A stretch of 64,000 nt of DNA from Caldilineales bacterium (GCA_012271135.1 JAAXGZ010000152.1:1-64000), one strand, 5' to 3'; positions 20,616-30,952 are shown, numbered from the stretch's first letter. The notes: a model not told the origin generated them from the letters alone. Translations and numbers: made by a program.

Positions 20616-20687
20616 TGGATCGGACAGGACTCGAACCTGTAACCCAGGAGTTATGAGCACCTTGCTCTGCCATTGAGCTACCGATCC
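20616..20687 (-). tRNA. tRNA-Met (anticodon CAT), or Ile with lysidine
   Basis: Cloverleaf on the minus strand. The acceptor stem GGATCGG pairs with CCGATCC, the T arm is ACAGG-TTCGAGT-CCTGT, and the anticodon loop is CTCATAA. The G1-C72 pair argues against an initiator tRNA. One T-T mismatch is seen in the anticodon stem. No CCA is encoded. It is the last of three tRNAs in the cluster. Confidence 0.9.
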
Positions 20688-20691
20688 GCAG

Positions 20692-20762
20692 AGCGGGTAG
20701 CGGGAATCGAACCCGCATATTCTGCTTGGAAGGCAGACGCTCTACCATTGAGCTATACCCGC
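20692..20762 (-). tRNA. tRNA-Gly (anticodon TCC)
   Basis: Acceptor GCGGGTA pairs with TACCCGC. The anticodon arm is TCTGC-CTTCCAA-GCAGA and the T arm GCGGG-TTCGATT-CCCGC is intact. It lies 4 bases from the tRNA-Met gene, so the two are surely co-transcribed. Confidence 0.95.
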
Positions 20763-20791
20763 ACGATCCGGCCGGGAGAAGCCGGACTTCA

Positions 20792-20868
<77 letters not shown>

Positions 20869-21162
20869 ACGAGAGGACGCCGATTTTACACCACCGCCGC
20901 CGGACCGGGAGATTGCGGAGTTGGCGGGGCGTTGTTCCGGTTTTGCTGATTTTGGTCCGAGCGGCCGGCGGCACGCCAAGAGCAAATGGCGTTCTCCGCC
21001 TTGGTGTCGGATCACATCGGTTGCCGCCCGGTACAGGCAGTTGAGCCCCCGTCTGCGGCCTTCACATCCGTCCGCACACGGTTTCGAAGCCGTGGGCATG
21101 TACCATTCAGCCGCCTCGTGCCATTCTTGGACCGTCAGAACTCGGTTCCGATTCCAACCGAC

Positions 21163-23649
21163 ATGAACAACCACACGCTCCGGTTGCTGGAATTCGACCG
21201 CGTTCGCCGACAGTTGGCCGACCTGTGCCACTACAGCGGCGGTATCGAACTGGCCCGCAACCTGCAGCCAGGCCGTCGCCTGGCGTCCATTCAGGGGAGG
21301 TTGGACCTAACCTGTGAGGCCTACGCCTTTCTGGCAGAACAGCCCGCGCCTCCGTTTGGCGGCGTCACGGACGTGGCGGAGCTGTTGTCCAGGGCCACGC
21401 GCCGGTCGATTCTGTTGGGTGCCGAGTTGCGGGATATCCGTATTCTGCTGGAAAGGACCGCCGCGCTGCAGAAGGTGTTTGGCAGTCAGGCGGAGGAGTA
21501 CCCCGGCTTGGCCGAACTGGCCGCGCGCCTGCAGCCGTGCCCGCGGCTGGGCGCCGCGATCGCGGAGGCCGTGGACGAGCAGGGATCAATTCAGTCCGGC
21601 GCCTCGCCGCTGCTATCCTCCCTGCGCAACCGCATCCGGATTGCCCAGGGCCGACTGTCCCGGACCTTGGAGGGGGTGGCCTCCAACGCCCGGTTGGCCC
21701 CCTATCTCCAGGAAGCCATCGTTACCCAGCGGCAGGGCCGTTATGTCGTCCCGGTGAAGGCCGAATACCGCGGCAAGGTGCGGGGTATCGTCCACGACCA
21801 GTCGGCCAGCGGCGCCACGGTGTTCGTGGAGCCCTTCCAGGTCGTGGAGCAGAACAACGAGCTGCGCGTACTGTTGGCCGAGGAGGAGACGGAGATCAGG
21901 CGCATTCTGACGGTGCTGACGGCCCAGGTGGCCGAAGCGGCCGCGGATATCGGCTACAACAACAGTGTGCTGGCCGAGCTGGACTTCACTCTGGCCAAGG
22001 GACGGCATGCCTGGGATCTGGAATGCACCGCGCCGGAGCTGCTGGCACCACCCGAATTCACGGTGCCCTATGCCGGCGAAGCGGAAGGTGAGGTGCAGGG
22101 AGCTCCGCCTCTGGGCCATCCCGGAACCTGCATCTGGCTGCGCAAGGCCCGCCACCCGCTGCTGCCGCGGGACGAGGCGGTGCCCCTGGACTTCGAGCTG
22201 GGACCGGAAACGACCCCGGCCGGCCACCGCCCGGCTCACGTCGTGGTGATCACGGGTCCCAATACCGGGGGCAAGACCGTGGCCCTCAAGACGGTGGGCC
22301 TGTTGCAGTTGATGGCCCAGGCCGGCCTCATGATCCCGGCCGGTTCGGGCAGTCGCCTGACAGTCCTGCAATCCGTCTGGGCGGACATCGGCGACGAGCA
22401 AAGCATCGAGCAGAACCTCAGCACCTTCTCCAGCCACCTGACGAACATTGTCGGCATCCTTGAGGCTGCTGCCCCGGACAGCCTGGTGATCCTGGACGAG
22501 ATTGGGGCCGGCACCGATCCGGAGGAAGGCTCGGCCCTGGCCTTGGCCCTGCTGGACCACCTGCGGCACCGGTCCGTCACCACCCTGGCCTCCACCCACT
22601 TCAGCGAAATCAAGCTGTACGCCCACAACACGCGCGGCGTCTCGAACGCGGCCATGGAGTTTGATGTGGAGTCCCTGCGTCCAACCTACCGGCTCACCAT
22701 GGGTTTGCCCGGGAAGTCCAACGCCCTGACGATTGCCCGGCGGCTGGGGCTGGACCAGGATGTGGTCGCCCAGGCGGAAGGTCACGTGCAGGCCGACGCC
22801 GCCAGTGCCAACTCCATGTTGGAGGACATCCGCAAGGCGCGGCAGCAGGCCGTCGAGTCCCGGGCCGAGGCCGCGCGGGAAAGGGATTTGGCGGAACTGG
22901 CGCGCAAGGAACTGATGCTGCGCCTTAGTTCTGTCGAGGAGGATCGACAAGCCGTCCTGGCCGAAACCAAGGCCGAAATGGAGGGCCTGCTGGCGGAAAC
23001 CCGGCGCGAAATGTCCCGGCTGCGCCGGACGGCCCGCAACCAAATGCGGCCGGACAGATTGGGGAAAGGAACCGGGTCCCGATCCACGCCTTCATCCGAG
23101 ACCGAGAAGGACCTGGCCGCCTTGGCGGCCAAGGTTCCCGCGGCCGCATCGGTGGGCATGCGGTCGACGTCCCTGAGAGTGCCCGGACAAATCGCCGTGG
23201 GTGATACGGTATGGGTGGGCCGTCTGCAAACCACTGCCAAGGTGACGGCCCTGCTGCCGGACGGCAAGCGGGCCGAGGTTCACGCCGGCGGCATGCGCTT
23301 CAAGGCCAAACTGCCGGAACTGGAACTGCGCAGCCGCGCACAGGAGGAGGAGCCGAAGCCGGCGGCCGTGATGACAACGAGCAGGACGGCGGTCCGCGAT
23401 GTGGCGACCGAACTGGACATTAGGGGCGCGCGGGTTGAGGCCGGGGTGGAAACGGTGAACCAGTACCTGCACGATGCCTGGGAGTGTCAGTTGCCTTGGG
23501 TGCGGGTCATTCACGGAAAGGGAACCGGGCAGCTGCGCTCGGCGATTCGGGATCTGATGCGGCGGCATCCCCACGTGGCCGGCGTGCGGTCCGGCGAGGC
23601 CGGCGAAGGCGGCGAGGGTGTAACCGTGGCGACCATCGGCAAGGACTAG
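21163..23649 (+). CDS. mutS2: MutS2 ATPase with C-terminal Smr domain
   Basis: 828 residues. The protein family acts on branched DNA or on collided ribosomes (RqcU in Bacillus); both roles are described. The MutS core and ATPase show Walker A GPNTGGKT near residue 365 and Walker B SLVILDEIGAGTDPEEG. A long coiled coil (about 540-640) follows. The Smr endonuclease-like domain is at the end (TELDIRGARVEAG, then VRVIHGKGTGQLRSAIRDLM). The start at 21163 (MNNHTLRLLEFDRV) is where family similarity begins; a longer in-frame extension has no family match. Nearby are a tiny membrane ORF and an HD protein in the same direction. Confidence 0.96.
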   Translation: MNNHTLRLLEFDRVRRQLADLCHYSGGIELARNLQPGRRLASIQGRLDLTCEAYAFLAEQPAPPFGGVTDVAELLSRATRRSILLGAELRDIRILLERTAALQKVFGSQAEEYPGLAELAARLQPCPRLGAAIAEAVDEQGSIQSGASPLLSSLRNRIRIAQGRLSRTLEGVASNARLAPYLQEAIVTQRQGRYVVPVKAEYRGKVRGIVHDQSASGATVFVEPFQVVEQNNELRVLLAEEETEIRRILTVLTAQVAEAAADIGYNNSVLAELDFTLAKGRHAWDLECTAPELLAPPEFTVPYAGEAEGEVQGAPPLGHPGTCIWLRKARHPLLPRDEAVPLDFELGPETTPAGHRPAHVVVITGPNTGGKTVALKTVGLLQLMAQAGLMIPAGSGSRLTVLQSVWADIGDEQSIEQNLSTFSSHLTNIVGILEAAAPDSLVILDEIGAGTDPEEGSALALALLDHLRHRSVTTLASTHFSEIKLYAHNTRGVSNAAMEFDVESLRPTYRLTMGLPGKSNALTIARRLGLDQDVVAQAEGHVQADAASANSMLEDIRKARQQAVESRAEAARERDLAELARKELMLRLSSVEEDRQAVLAETKAEMEGLLAETRREMSRLRRTARNQMRPDRLGKGTGSRSTPSSETEKDLAALAAKVPAAASVGMRSTSLRVPGQIAVGDTVWVGRLQTTAKVTALLPDGKRAEVHAGGMRFKAKLPELELRSRAQEEEPKPAAVMTTSRTAVRDVATELDIRGARVEAGVETVNQYLHDAWECQLPWVRVIHGKGTGQLRSAIRDLMRRHPHVAGVRSGEAGEGGEGVTVATIGKD

Positions 23650-23661
23650 GGGGACGGATCC

Positions 23662-23751
23662 GTGTGGCGACACTTTCTCGGTGACCTGATTCTGTTTCTG
23701 GCCATCCTCCTGGCCATCTATGTGGGCGTGGTCCTGCAGTTCTTTGGCTAA
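23662..23751 (+). CDS. Possible 29-residue single-pass membrane peptide
   Basis: A GTG-initiated frame of 29 codons (VWRHFLGDLILFLAILLAIY, then VGVVLQFFG) ends in TAA. It starts 12 bases after the mutS2 stop, with AGGGGGA about 7 bases upstream. The translation is one clean membrane helix flanked by a short charged N-terminus. The purine-rich ribosome site and position between two co-directional genes favour translation, but so short a frame may still be chance. Confidence 0.5.
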   Translation: MWRHFLGDLILFLAILLAIYVGVVLQFFG

Positions 23752-23770
23752 CCGGCTGGCGGTGCCTGCG

Positions 23771-24442
23771 ATGGAAATGCAAGGACTGCCACTTGATGCG
23801 GAGGAGGTGCGTCCGCTCTATGCCGACGCCGATCCGATCCACGATTTCGACCATGTGATGCGGGTGGCCGCCCTCGGCTGGCACTTGGCCCGGGCGGAGG
23901 GGGCCGATCCCGAAATTGTGCGCACGGCTGCCCTCTTGCACGATGTGCCCGTCGCCGGGACGGAGAGAGAGGATCACCATGTGGTTGCCGCGGAGCAGGC
24001 GTCGGACTTTTTGGTTGGGCGGAGCGTGCCGGCCGCAGCCATCGATCTGGTCGTGGACTGCATCAAGGGCCATCGCTTCCGTAACCGCGGTGCCGCCCGG
24101 AACAGCCTTGAAGCCAAGTGTCTGTACGACGCCGACAAGATTGATGTGCTGGGCGCGATTGGCATTGTCCGTGCCTTTGCCTTTGCCGGTCTCCACGGCC
24201 ATTCGCTGTGGCACTGTGCCACCTTCGCCGCTTCGGAACAGGACCTCACTGCAGGGACATGGCCGTCCACGCCGGCCCTTGAGTGGCGAACCAAGCTGGA
24301 CCGGCTGGTCGATTCAATGCATACGGCCAGCGGCCGCGCGCTGGCCGCGCAGCGGCACGCTGTTGCCCTGCGGTTTTGCCAATCCCTGCAGGCCGAGTAC
24401 CTGCAGGCGATGTCACCCGATCCATTGAACCCGCAAGGATAG
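23771..24442 (+). CDS. HD-domain phosphohydrolase-like protein
   Basis: 223 residues with an HD metal-dependent phosphohydrolase fold. HDFDHVMRVAALGWHLA and AALLHDVPVAG supply the His and His-Asp metal ligands near residues 21 and 57. DADKIDVLGAIGIVRAFAFA carries the later Asp typical of these YfbR/YedJ-like proteins. The function is unknown; relatives cleave nucleotide phosphates. The ATG at 23771 is taken; a GTG three codons earlier is possible and no strong ribosome site is seen for either. It precedes a molybdopterin gene by 8 bases. Confidence 0.85.
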   Translation: MEMQGLPLDAEEVRPLYADADPIHDFDHVMRVAALGWHLARAEGADPEIVRTAALLHDVPVAGTEREDHHVVAAEQASDFLVGRSVPAAAIDLVVDCIKGHRFRNRGAARNSLEAKCLYDADKIDVLGAIGIVRAFAFAGLHGHSLWHCATFAASEQDLTAGTWPSTPALEWRTKLDRLVDSMHTASGRALAAQRHAVALRFCQSLQAEYLQAMSPDPLNPQG

Positions 24443-24450
24443 GAGCCAAC

Positions 24451-24960
24451 ATGTCGTCGGTCAGTGAGCACAGGACCCGGGCCGAAGGCCTGGGCGCGGT
24501 TTCCATAGGTGTCCTGACGGTGAGCGACACGCGCGATCTGTCGACCGACAAGAGCGGCCAACTGATCCTCGATCTGGTGGCCGAGGCCGGACACAACACG
24601 GCGGAGCGTCGGCTGGTGCGGGACGAACCGGACCAGATCCGGGGCGCCGTCCTAGACCTGTGCGGGGCGGGTCTGGATGCCGTGCTGTCCAGCGGCGGCA
24701 CCGGCATCGGCGCGCGCGACCAGACCTGCGACGTGGTCCGGCCTCTCCTGGAGAAGGAACTGCCCGGCTACGGCGAACTGTTCCGGATGCTGAGCTGGGA
24801 GGAGGTGGGTTCGGCAGCGATGCTGTCGCGCGCCGTGGCCGGGACCGTGGGTCGGACGCTGGTGTTCTGCATGCCCGGTTCGTCCAACGCCGTGCGCCTG
24901 GCCATGACCCGGCTCATTCTTCCGGAACTCCGCCATCTGGTGCACGAACTCCATCGTTGA
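24451..24960 (+). CDS. MogA/MoaB-type molybdenum cofactor protein
   Basis: 169 residues. The family adenylylates molybdopterin before molybdenum insertion. The fold signature [20 protein letters not shown], the nucleotide-binding [13 protein letters not shown] and the [10 protein letters not shown] loop are all present. AGGAG lies about 5 bases before the ATG. It probably shares a transcript with the HD gene. Its 3' end overlaps the tail of the convergent glycosyltransferase gene by 47 bp. MogA and MoaB cannot be separated by motif alone. Confidence 0.9.
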   Translation: MSSVSEHRTRAEGLGAVSIGVLTVSDTRDLSTDKSGQLILDLVAEAGHNTAERRLVRDEPDQIRGAVLDLCGAGLDAVLSSGGTGIGARDQTCDVVRPLLEKELPGYGELFRMLSWEEVGSAAMLSRAVAGTVGRTLVFCMPGSSNAVRLAMTRLILPELRHLVHELHR

Positions 24961-25930
24961 GCACCAGCCGCGCGGCGGAACCGTGTGCGGGTCCGTCCAC
25001 TCCCCAGGTGCGCCGCACAATGTACAGGGGCCGTCCCTTGACTTCGTCGTAGATGCGGCCCAGGTAGGCGCCGATGATGCCAAGGAAGATGAGCTGGACC
25101 CCGCCCAGCAACAGGACGCTGACCAGGGTCGTGGCTTGGCCGCCCAGGGCGTTGATGCCGCTCACGCGTAGGGCGATGACGGCCAGAATGCCGGCCAGTG
25201 CCAGCAGCGCCAGCAGGAATCCCAGATAGGAGGCCATGTAGAGAGGCTGGTAGCTGAAGCCGGTGACGGCGTCCAGCATGATGCGCAACATGGACCGCAG
25301 CGGATACTTGGTTTCCCCGGCGTAGCGTTCGGCGCGGTCGAAGCGGACCCCCGTCTGCCGGAAGCCCACCCAGCTGCTGAGACCGCGCATGAACCGGTGC
25401 CGTTCGCCCATGCCGCAGAGCACGTTCACAACCTGCCGATCCAGCAGGCGGAAGTCGCCGGTGTCCAGTGGCAGGTCCACCCGCATCAGGGAACGCATGA
25501 GGCGGTAGAAGAGACTGGACGTGGCCTTCTTGAAGAACGATTCTCCCTCGCGGCTGCGCCGGGCGGCATAGACCACGTGGTACCCCTCCCGCCACTTGGC
25601 GATCAGATCCCGGAGGACCTCCGGCGGATCCTGGAGGTCCGCATCCATGATGATGACTGCATCGCCGCGTGCGAAGTCCAGGCCGGCCGTAATGGCGATC
25701 TGCTGATTGAAGTTGCGGCTCAGGTCCACCACCTTGATCCTGGGGTCGCGCTGCTGCAGGGAGACCAGAATTTCCAGAGTGCGATCGCGGCTGCCGTCGT
25801 TGACGCAAATCAGTTCCCATTCGAGGTCGGGATCCTGATCTCCGCCGTTCCAGGTCGCGATCAGCGTTTCACAGAACGTGCGGGCAACCGGTTCCTCGTC
25901 GTAGAACGGCACCACAACCGAGATCAGCAT
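24914..25930 (-). CDS. Family 2 glycosyltransferase, polyprenyl-phosphate type
   Basis: 338 residues from the start at 25930 ([13 protein letters not shown]), where the GT2 fold begins. An in-frame ATG 13 codons earlier is possible and neither has a clear ribosome site. The GT2 catalytic core has VNDGSRDRT and the metal-binding [12 protein letters not shown]. Two membrane helices near the C-terminus ([17 protein letters not shown] and [20 protein letters not shown]) match GtrB/DPM1-like enzymes, which transfer a sugar to polyprenyl phosphate at the inner membrane face. It is a single gene, divergent from the methyltransferase gene with about 200 bp between. Confidence 0.9.
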   Translation of the reverse strand: MLISVVVPFYDEEPVARTFCETLIATWNGGDQDPDLEWELICVNDGSRDRTLEILVSLQQRDPRIKVVDLSRNFNQQIAITAGLDFARGDAVIIMDADLQDPPEVLRDLIAKWREGYHVVYAARRSREGESFFKKATSSLFYRLMRSLMRVDLPLDTGDFRLLDRQVVNVLCGMGERHRFMRGLSSWVGFRQTGVRFDRAERYAGETKYPLRSMLRIMLDAVTGFSYQPLYMASYLGFLLALLALAGILAVIALRVSGINALGGQATTLVSVLLLGGVQLIFLGIIGAYLGRIYDEVKGRPLYIVRRTWGVDGPAHGSAARLVLNDGVRAPDGGVPEE

Positions 25931-26129
25931 GGGGGGACGGGGGCACGGAAAGACAGGGAAATCCGGCAACGGAAAGCAGCGGCGGGCGGTGCTAACATGG
26001 GGGCCATTATCTCAAACCGGTTGGATCCTGCGTCCCCCTTTCGGCCCACAGTGCTGTCCCCTCCCGGGGCGCGCCACGGCGACAGGCCACAACGGCAGCC
26101 GCCGTTCCTGCATTGGCATTTCATCTCCC

Positions 26130-26804
26130 ATGAGTCTCTCTCGCAGCCTGCTGCGCCTGGCGGGTTTCGCGGGCGGAGCCCTGCTGGGCCTGCGCCTGCA
26201 CTGGTTCCGACAGCCGCGGCCCTGGCCGCGGCAGCTGGCGTCCTGGCTGGACAGCGATCTGCGCCGCCGTTGGCTGGATCCGGTTTCCCTGCTGGACCCG
26301 ATCGGGGTCCAGCCCGGCATGCATGTGCTGGAGGTAGGGTGCGGCACCGGGGTCGTGACCGAGGAGTTGGCGCGCCGCGTAGGCGAGCAGGGTACCGTGA
26401 CCGCGCTCGACATCCAGATGGCACTGATTCAGCGTGCCCGGACGCGCCTTCGGGAGGCCGAGCTGGCGGATCGGGTGCGGTTTCTGTTCGCCGATACGGA
26501 CGGCGCTCCGCTTGACCCACAGTCCGCGGACCTGATCGTGCTGGGTTCCGTGCTGGGGGAGATTCCCGATCCCCATCCCATGCTGACGACCCTGTTCGGC
26601 GTGGCCAAACCCGGGAGTCGACTTGCCATCTACGAGGAACCACTCATGCCGGGCGCGCTGCCCCCTGCCATGGCCCAGATGCACCTGCATGCCGCGGGAT
26701 TTCGGCGCGGCGGGCACATCCGGCAGCTGACCCACTGGCTGGGCGTGTACTACCGCGACGGGGATGAGTGGGACCCGAACCTGAAACCGGGGACCATCCT
26801 GTGA
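26130..26804 (+). CDS. Class I SAM-dependent methyltransferase
   Basis: 224 residues. Motif I VLEVGCGTGVVTEELA at 67-82 binds S-adenosylmethionine, and DIQMALIQRAR carries the motif II acidic residue. A hydrophobic N-terminal stretch (LLRLAGFAGGALLGLRLHWF) may lie on the membrane. The start at 26130 (MSLSRSLLRL) begins that stretch. Its TGA overlaps the GTG of truD, so the two are coupled. The substrate is unknown. Confidence 0.85.
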   Translation: MSLSRSLLRLAGFAGGALLGLRLHWFRQPRPWPRQLASWLDSDLRRRWLDPVSLLDPIGVQPGMHVLEVGCGTGVVTEELARRVGEQGTVTALDIQMALIQRARTRLREAELADRVRFLFADTDGAPLDPQSADLIVLGSVLGEIPDPHPMLTTLFGVAKPGSRLAIYEEPLMPGALPPAMAQMHLHAAGFRRGGHIRQLTHWLGVYYRDGDEWDPNLKPGTIL

Positions 26805-27916
26805 GTGATGAAGTCCGGCCGCGGCGCCTGGAGGAAAGTGTCGAGTCCCTGACCGGGGCCGATCTGCCCTTTCGCACCCCGGACCTGCCCGGCATCGGCG
26901 GCCGCATTCGGGTCCGGCCGGAGGATTTCCGGGTGACGGAGATCCCGGCCTACGAACCGGCCGGCCGCGGCCCCCACCTGTACGTGTCGGTGACCCGGAC
27001 CGGCCACACCACGCCGGAGGTGGCGGACCTCTTGGCGCAGGCGCTCAATGCGGACAAAGGTGCAGTAGGCTATGCCGGCCTCAAGGACAAGCGGGCCTGC
27101 ACCACGCAGACGTTCAGTGTGCTGGCGTCCAACGGGTTTGTCCCGGACGAAGAGTGGGTGGCCCGCCGCCTGGCCGCCGAGACCCCCTTGCAGGTCAATT
27201 GGATGCGGTGCCACGGCAACAAGCTGCGGACCGGGCATCTGCGCGGCAACCACTTCGACATCCTGGTTCGGTATCCCGACGCACCACCGGAGGAGGCGGT
27301 CGCCCGTGCGCAGGCCATCGCGGACGCCCTGAAGCGGGACGGCCTGCCCAACTGGTTTGGTCCCCAGCGCTTCGGCCATGAGGGTCAAAATGTGATCAAG
27401 GGCTGGCGCATCGTGCACCGCGGTTGGCGCGCACACCGGCGCTGGCTACACAAACTCCTGCTGTCCGCCTACCAGTCCTGGCTGTGCAACCGCTACCTGT
27501 CCTTGCGCATGCACGAAGGCCTGCTGGATTGCTGTCTGGTCGGCGATGTGGCCCGCAAGCATGAAACGGGCGGCATGTTCCTGGTGGAGGATGCGGAAGC
27601 GGACTCCCGGCGGCAGGTTGCCGGCGAGATTTCCTTCACGGCCCCGATGTACGGCCACAAGATGTGGGCGGCCGAAGGCGTTGCCGGCGAACTGGAGGAA
27701 CGGATCCTGACCGAACAGGAGCTGGTCGGCTTCAATTGGCGACGGGGTAAAGTAACAGGTACCCGACGCACCGGCCGGCTGGTGCCCTCGGACCTGTCGG
27801 TGCGGAGGGAGGCGGACGGCATTCGGCTGTCCTTCTCGCTGCCGAAGGGCGGCTACGCAACGGCTGTGCTGCGGGAAGTCATGAAGATGGGCAATCCGGA
27901 CTTGGCTGAGGATTAA
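26801..27916 (+). CDS. truD: tRNA pseudouridine synthase TruD
   Basis: 371 residues, makes pseudouridine 13 in tRNA. The catalytic Asp is D96 in AGLKDKRACTTQ. NWFGPQRFGHEGQNV and the C-terminal YATAVLREVMK are family signatures. The start is GTG at 26801, which overlaps the previous stop as GTGA. Length is close to the E. coli enzyme. Next is a LON-domain gene 9 bases later, so a three-gene operon is likely. Confidence 0.94.
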   Translation: MSDEVRPRRLEESVESLTGADLPFRTPDLPGIGGRIRVRPEDFRVTEIPAYEPAGRGPHLYVSVTRTGHTTPEVADLLAQALNADKGAVGYAGLKDKRACTTQTFSVLASNGFVPDEEWVARRLAAETPLQVNWMRCHGNKLRTGHLRGNHFDILVRYPDAPPEEAVARAQAIADALKRDGLPNWFGPQRFGHEGQNVIKGWRIVHRGWRAHRRWLHKLLLSAYQSWLCNRYLSLRMHEGLLDCCLVGDVARKHETGGMFLVEDAEADSRRQVAGEISFTAPMYGHKMWAAEGVAGELEERILTEQELVGFNWRRGKVTGTRRTGRLVPSDLSVRREADGIRLSFSLPKGGYATAVLREVMKMGNPDLAED

Positions 27917-27925
27917 GCGAGCGTC

Positions 27926-28591
27926 ATGCAAATTCCGCTCTTTCCGCTCAACACGGTGCTGTTTCCCGGTATGGTGCTGCCGTTGCAGATCTTCGAGCCC
28001 CGGTACCTGAAGATGGTGGCCCGTTGCCTGTCGGACGAAGGCTGCTTCGGCGTGGTGCTCATCCGCGAGGGCGGTGAGGTCGGACCAACGGCCGAGCCGT
28101 ACGGGGTGGGCACGCTGGCCCGGATCCAGTCCGTGGACAAGGAACCCGGTGGAACCCTGAACATTGTGGCGGTGGGCGTCCGGCGGTTCCAGATCAACGA
28201 GATGCTGGAAGATCAGCCCTGGCCAAGCGCCGACATCACGGAGTGGCCGATCGACCCGGGCGAGCCATCCACCGTGGAACGGCTGAGCGACCGGGTCCGG
28301 GAGTTGTTCGGGGAGTACCGGACCAATCTCAGCGAGGCGACCAACCTGAAGCTGAAGATCAACAGCATCCCGGACGAGCCCGAGGCGTTGGCCTCGCTGG
28401 TGGCCATCGCGATGCAAATCGAGCTGCGGGACAAGCAGAAGGTGATCGAGGCCGAGACCCTCCCCGCCATGCTGGAGGCCGAGGTGGGGCTGCTGGCCCG
28501 CGAAAAGATGATTCTGGAGTATGTCAGGGACTCCCAGGACCGCCAGAAGCATCTGCGTCTGGGTCCCACCGGTCAGATGTTCCTGAACTGA
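27926..28591 (+). CDS. LON N-terminal (substrate-binding) domain protein
   Basis: 221 residues with the Lon N-domain alone: QIPLFPLNTVLFPGMVLPLQ, then IFEPRYLKMV and CFGVVLIREG. There is no AAA+ or protease part. Such free-standing LON-domain proteins are common and their role is not defined. It follows truD by 9 bases and is followed by tRNA-Val 26 bases after its stop. Confidence 0.9.
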   Translation: MQIPLFPLNTVLFPGMVLPLQIFEPRYLKMVARCLSDEGCFGVVLIREGGEVGPTAEPYGVGTLARIQSVDKEPGGTLNIVAVGVRRFQINEMLEDQPWPSADITEWPIDPGEPSTVERLSDRVRELFGEYRTNLSEATNLKLKINSIPDEPEALASLVAIAMQIELRDKQKVIEAETLPAMLEAEVGLLAREKMILEYVRDSQDRQKHLRLGPTGQMFLN

Positions 28592-28617
28592 CGGGCGTGC
28601 TAGACTAGTCGGCCTAC

Positions 28618-29095
<478 letters not shown>

Positions 29096-29110
29096 AGGAG
29101 TTTAATCGCG

Positions 29111-30952
29111 GTGAGCAAGCAGCAAGGCACACAGGAAGACAGGCTATACCGGATTCGGCACAGCGCGGCCCACGTCATGGCCCAGGCTGTGCGCGAACTG
29201 TATCCGGATGCCCGGCTGGCCATCGGACCACCGATTCAGGACGGCTTCTATTACGACTTCGACCTGGGCATGGAAAAGGGCCGGCCTCGCACCTTCCTGC
29301 CGGAGGATTTGGAGGAGATTGAACGGCGCATACGCCGCATTATTGGTGGCCAGCATCCGTTTGTATACCGGGAGGTTAACGCCGACGAGGCCCGTGTCCT
29401 GTTTGCCGACGAACCCTACAAGCTGGAACTGATCGAGGGCTTGGTCGAGGGCACGGTGGACGAGTACGGCGAGGAAACCGAAGGCAGCCAAGTCATCTCG
29501 ACCTACACCCAGGACACTTTCGAGGATCTGTGCCGCGGCCCCCACGTGGAGCACACGGGCCAAATTCCGATTGAAGGCGTCAAGCTGATGAGCGTGGCCG
29601 GCGCTTATTGGCGCGGCGACGAGCACAGGCCCATGCTGCAGCGGATCTACGGTACCGCCTGGGCGAACGGCAAGCAGTTGAAGCGGCACCTCAAAATGCT
29701 GGAGGAGGCCCGCCAGCGGGATCACCGCAAGCTGGGCCGCGAGCTGTCGCTGTTTGTCTTCGACGAGGAGGTGGGACCCGGCCTGCCCCTATGGCTGCCC
29801 AATGGCGAGGTCATCATCAATGAACTGGAACAACTGGCCCGCGAGATGGAGACGGCGGCTGGCTACCGCCATGTCCGAACCCCCCACCTGACCAAGGAAA
29901 GCCTGTTCCAGCGCAGCGGCCATCTGCCGTATTACGCGGATTCCATGTATCCGCCCATGGAGATGGAGGGGGTGCGGTACTACATTAAGCCGATGAACTG
30001 CCCCATGCACCACAAGATCTACGGCAGCGAGCCCCGCAGCTACCGGGATTTGCCGTTGCGTCTGGCCGAATACGGCACCTGCTACCGGTACGAGAAGAGC
30101 GGTGAGCTGATGGGGCTCATGCGCGTGCGGTCGATGCAGATGAACGATGCCCACATCTACTGTTCGGAGGAACAGTTCGCGGCCGAGTTCATGGGCGTGA
30201 TCGATCTTTATCTGCACTACTTCCGACTGTTCGGCATCGAGCAGTACCAGATGCGGCTGAGTACCCACCATCCCAAGGGCCTGGGCAAGAAGTACGTGGA
30301 CAATGCGCGACTGTGGGCGCGCACCGAGGACCTGGTCCGGCGCACCATGCAGGAGGGGGAGGTGCCGTACGTCGAGGTGGCGGACGAGGCCGCCTTCTAC
30401 GGACCCAAAATCGACGTGCAGGTTTGGAGTGCCATCGGCCGCGAGTTCACGCTGGCGACCAACCAGGTCGACTTTGCCGTCCCGACCCGCTTCGATCTGG
30501 TGTTTGTCAACTCGGACGGCGTGGAGGAGACACCGCTTTGCATTCACCGGGCCCCGCTCAGCACGCACGAGCGCATGATTGGGTTCCTGACCGAGCACTA
30601 CGGCGGCAACTTCCCCCTGTGGCTGGCCCCCGAGCAGGTACGCATCGTTCCCATCACCGACGACCATGTGGTGTCCGCCGAAGCCTTTCAGGCGGCCTGC
30701 GAGGCCCGCGGCCTGCGGGCGGGAGTCGATGCCTCGTCCGCGCGCATGAACGCCAAGATCCGTCAGGCGCAGCTTCTGCGCATTCCGGTGATGGCGGTGA
30801 TTGGGGACCGGGAGGTTGCTGACGATACCGTGTCCCTGCGGCTGCGCAGCGGCCAGCGGCGGCAGGGCATGCCCCGTGCTGCCTGCCTGGCGCGCGCCAC
30901 CGACCTGGTGGCCGAACGCAGTGCGGATCTGACGGAACTGCTGGCCGCGTGA
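29111..30952 (+). CDS. thrS: Threonyl-tRNA synthetase, without the N-terminal TGS domain
   Basis: 613 residues. The start is GTG at 29111 with AGGAG at 29096-29100. The editing domain comes first, with its His motif in RHSAAHVMAQAV and CRGPHVEHTG. The class II core has FQRSGHLPYYADSMYPP, zinc Cys in MNCPMHH and motif 3 LSTHERMIGFL. The anticodon-binding domain ends the protein. Usual bacterial enzymes begin with a TGS domain of about 60 residues, and this one has none. It heads the thrS-infC-rpmI-rplT cluster. Confidence 0.95.
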   Translation: MSKQQGTQEDRLYRIRHSAAHVMAQAVRELYPDARLAIGPPIQDGFYYDFDLGMEKGRPRTFLPEDLEEIERRIRRIIGGQHPFVYREVNADEARVLFADEPYKLELIEGLVEGTVDEYGEETEGSQVISTYTQDTFEDLCRGPHVEHTGQIPIEGVKLMSVAGAYWRGDEHRPMLQRIYGTAWANGKQLKRHLKMLEEARQRDHRKLGRELSLFVFDEEVGPGLPLWLPNGEVIINELEQLAREMETAAGYRHVRTPHLTKESLFQRSGHLPYYADSMYPPMEMEGVRYYIKPMNCPMHHKIYGSEPRSYRDLPLRLAEYGTCYRYEKSGELMGLMRVRSMQMNDAHIYCSEEQFAAEFMGVIDLYLHYFRLFGIEQYQMRLSTHHPKGLGKKYVDNARLWARTEDLVRRTMQEGEVPYVEVADEAAFYGPKIDVQVWSAIGREFTLATNQVDFAVPTRFDLVFVNSDGVEETPLCIHRAPLSTHERMIGFLTEHYGGNFPLWLAPEQVRIVPITDDHVVSAEAFQAACEARGLRAGVDASSARMNAKIRQAQLLRIPVMAVIGDREVADDTVSLRLRSGQRRQGMPRAACLARATDLVAERSADLTELLAA

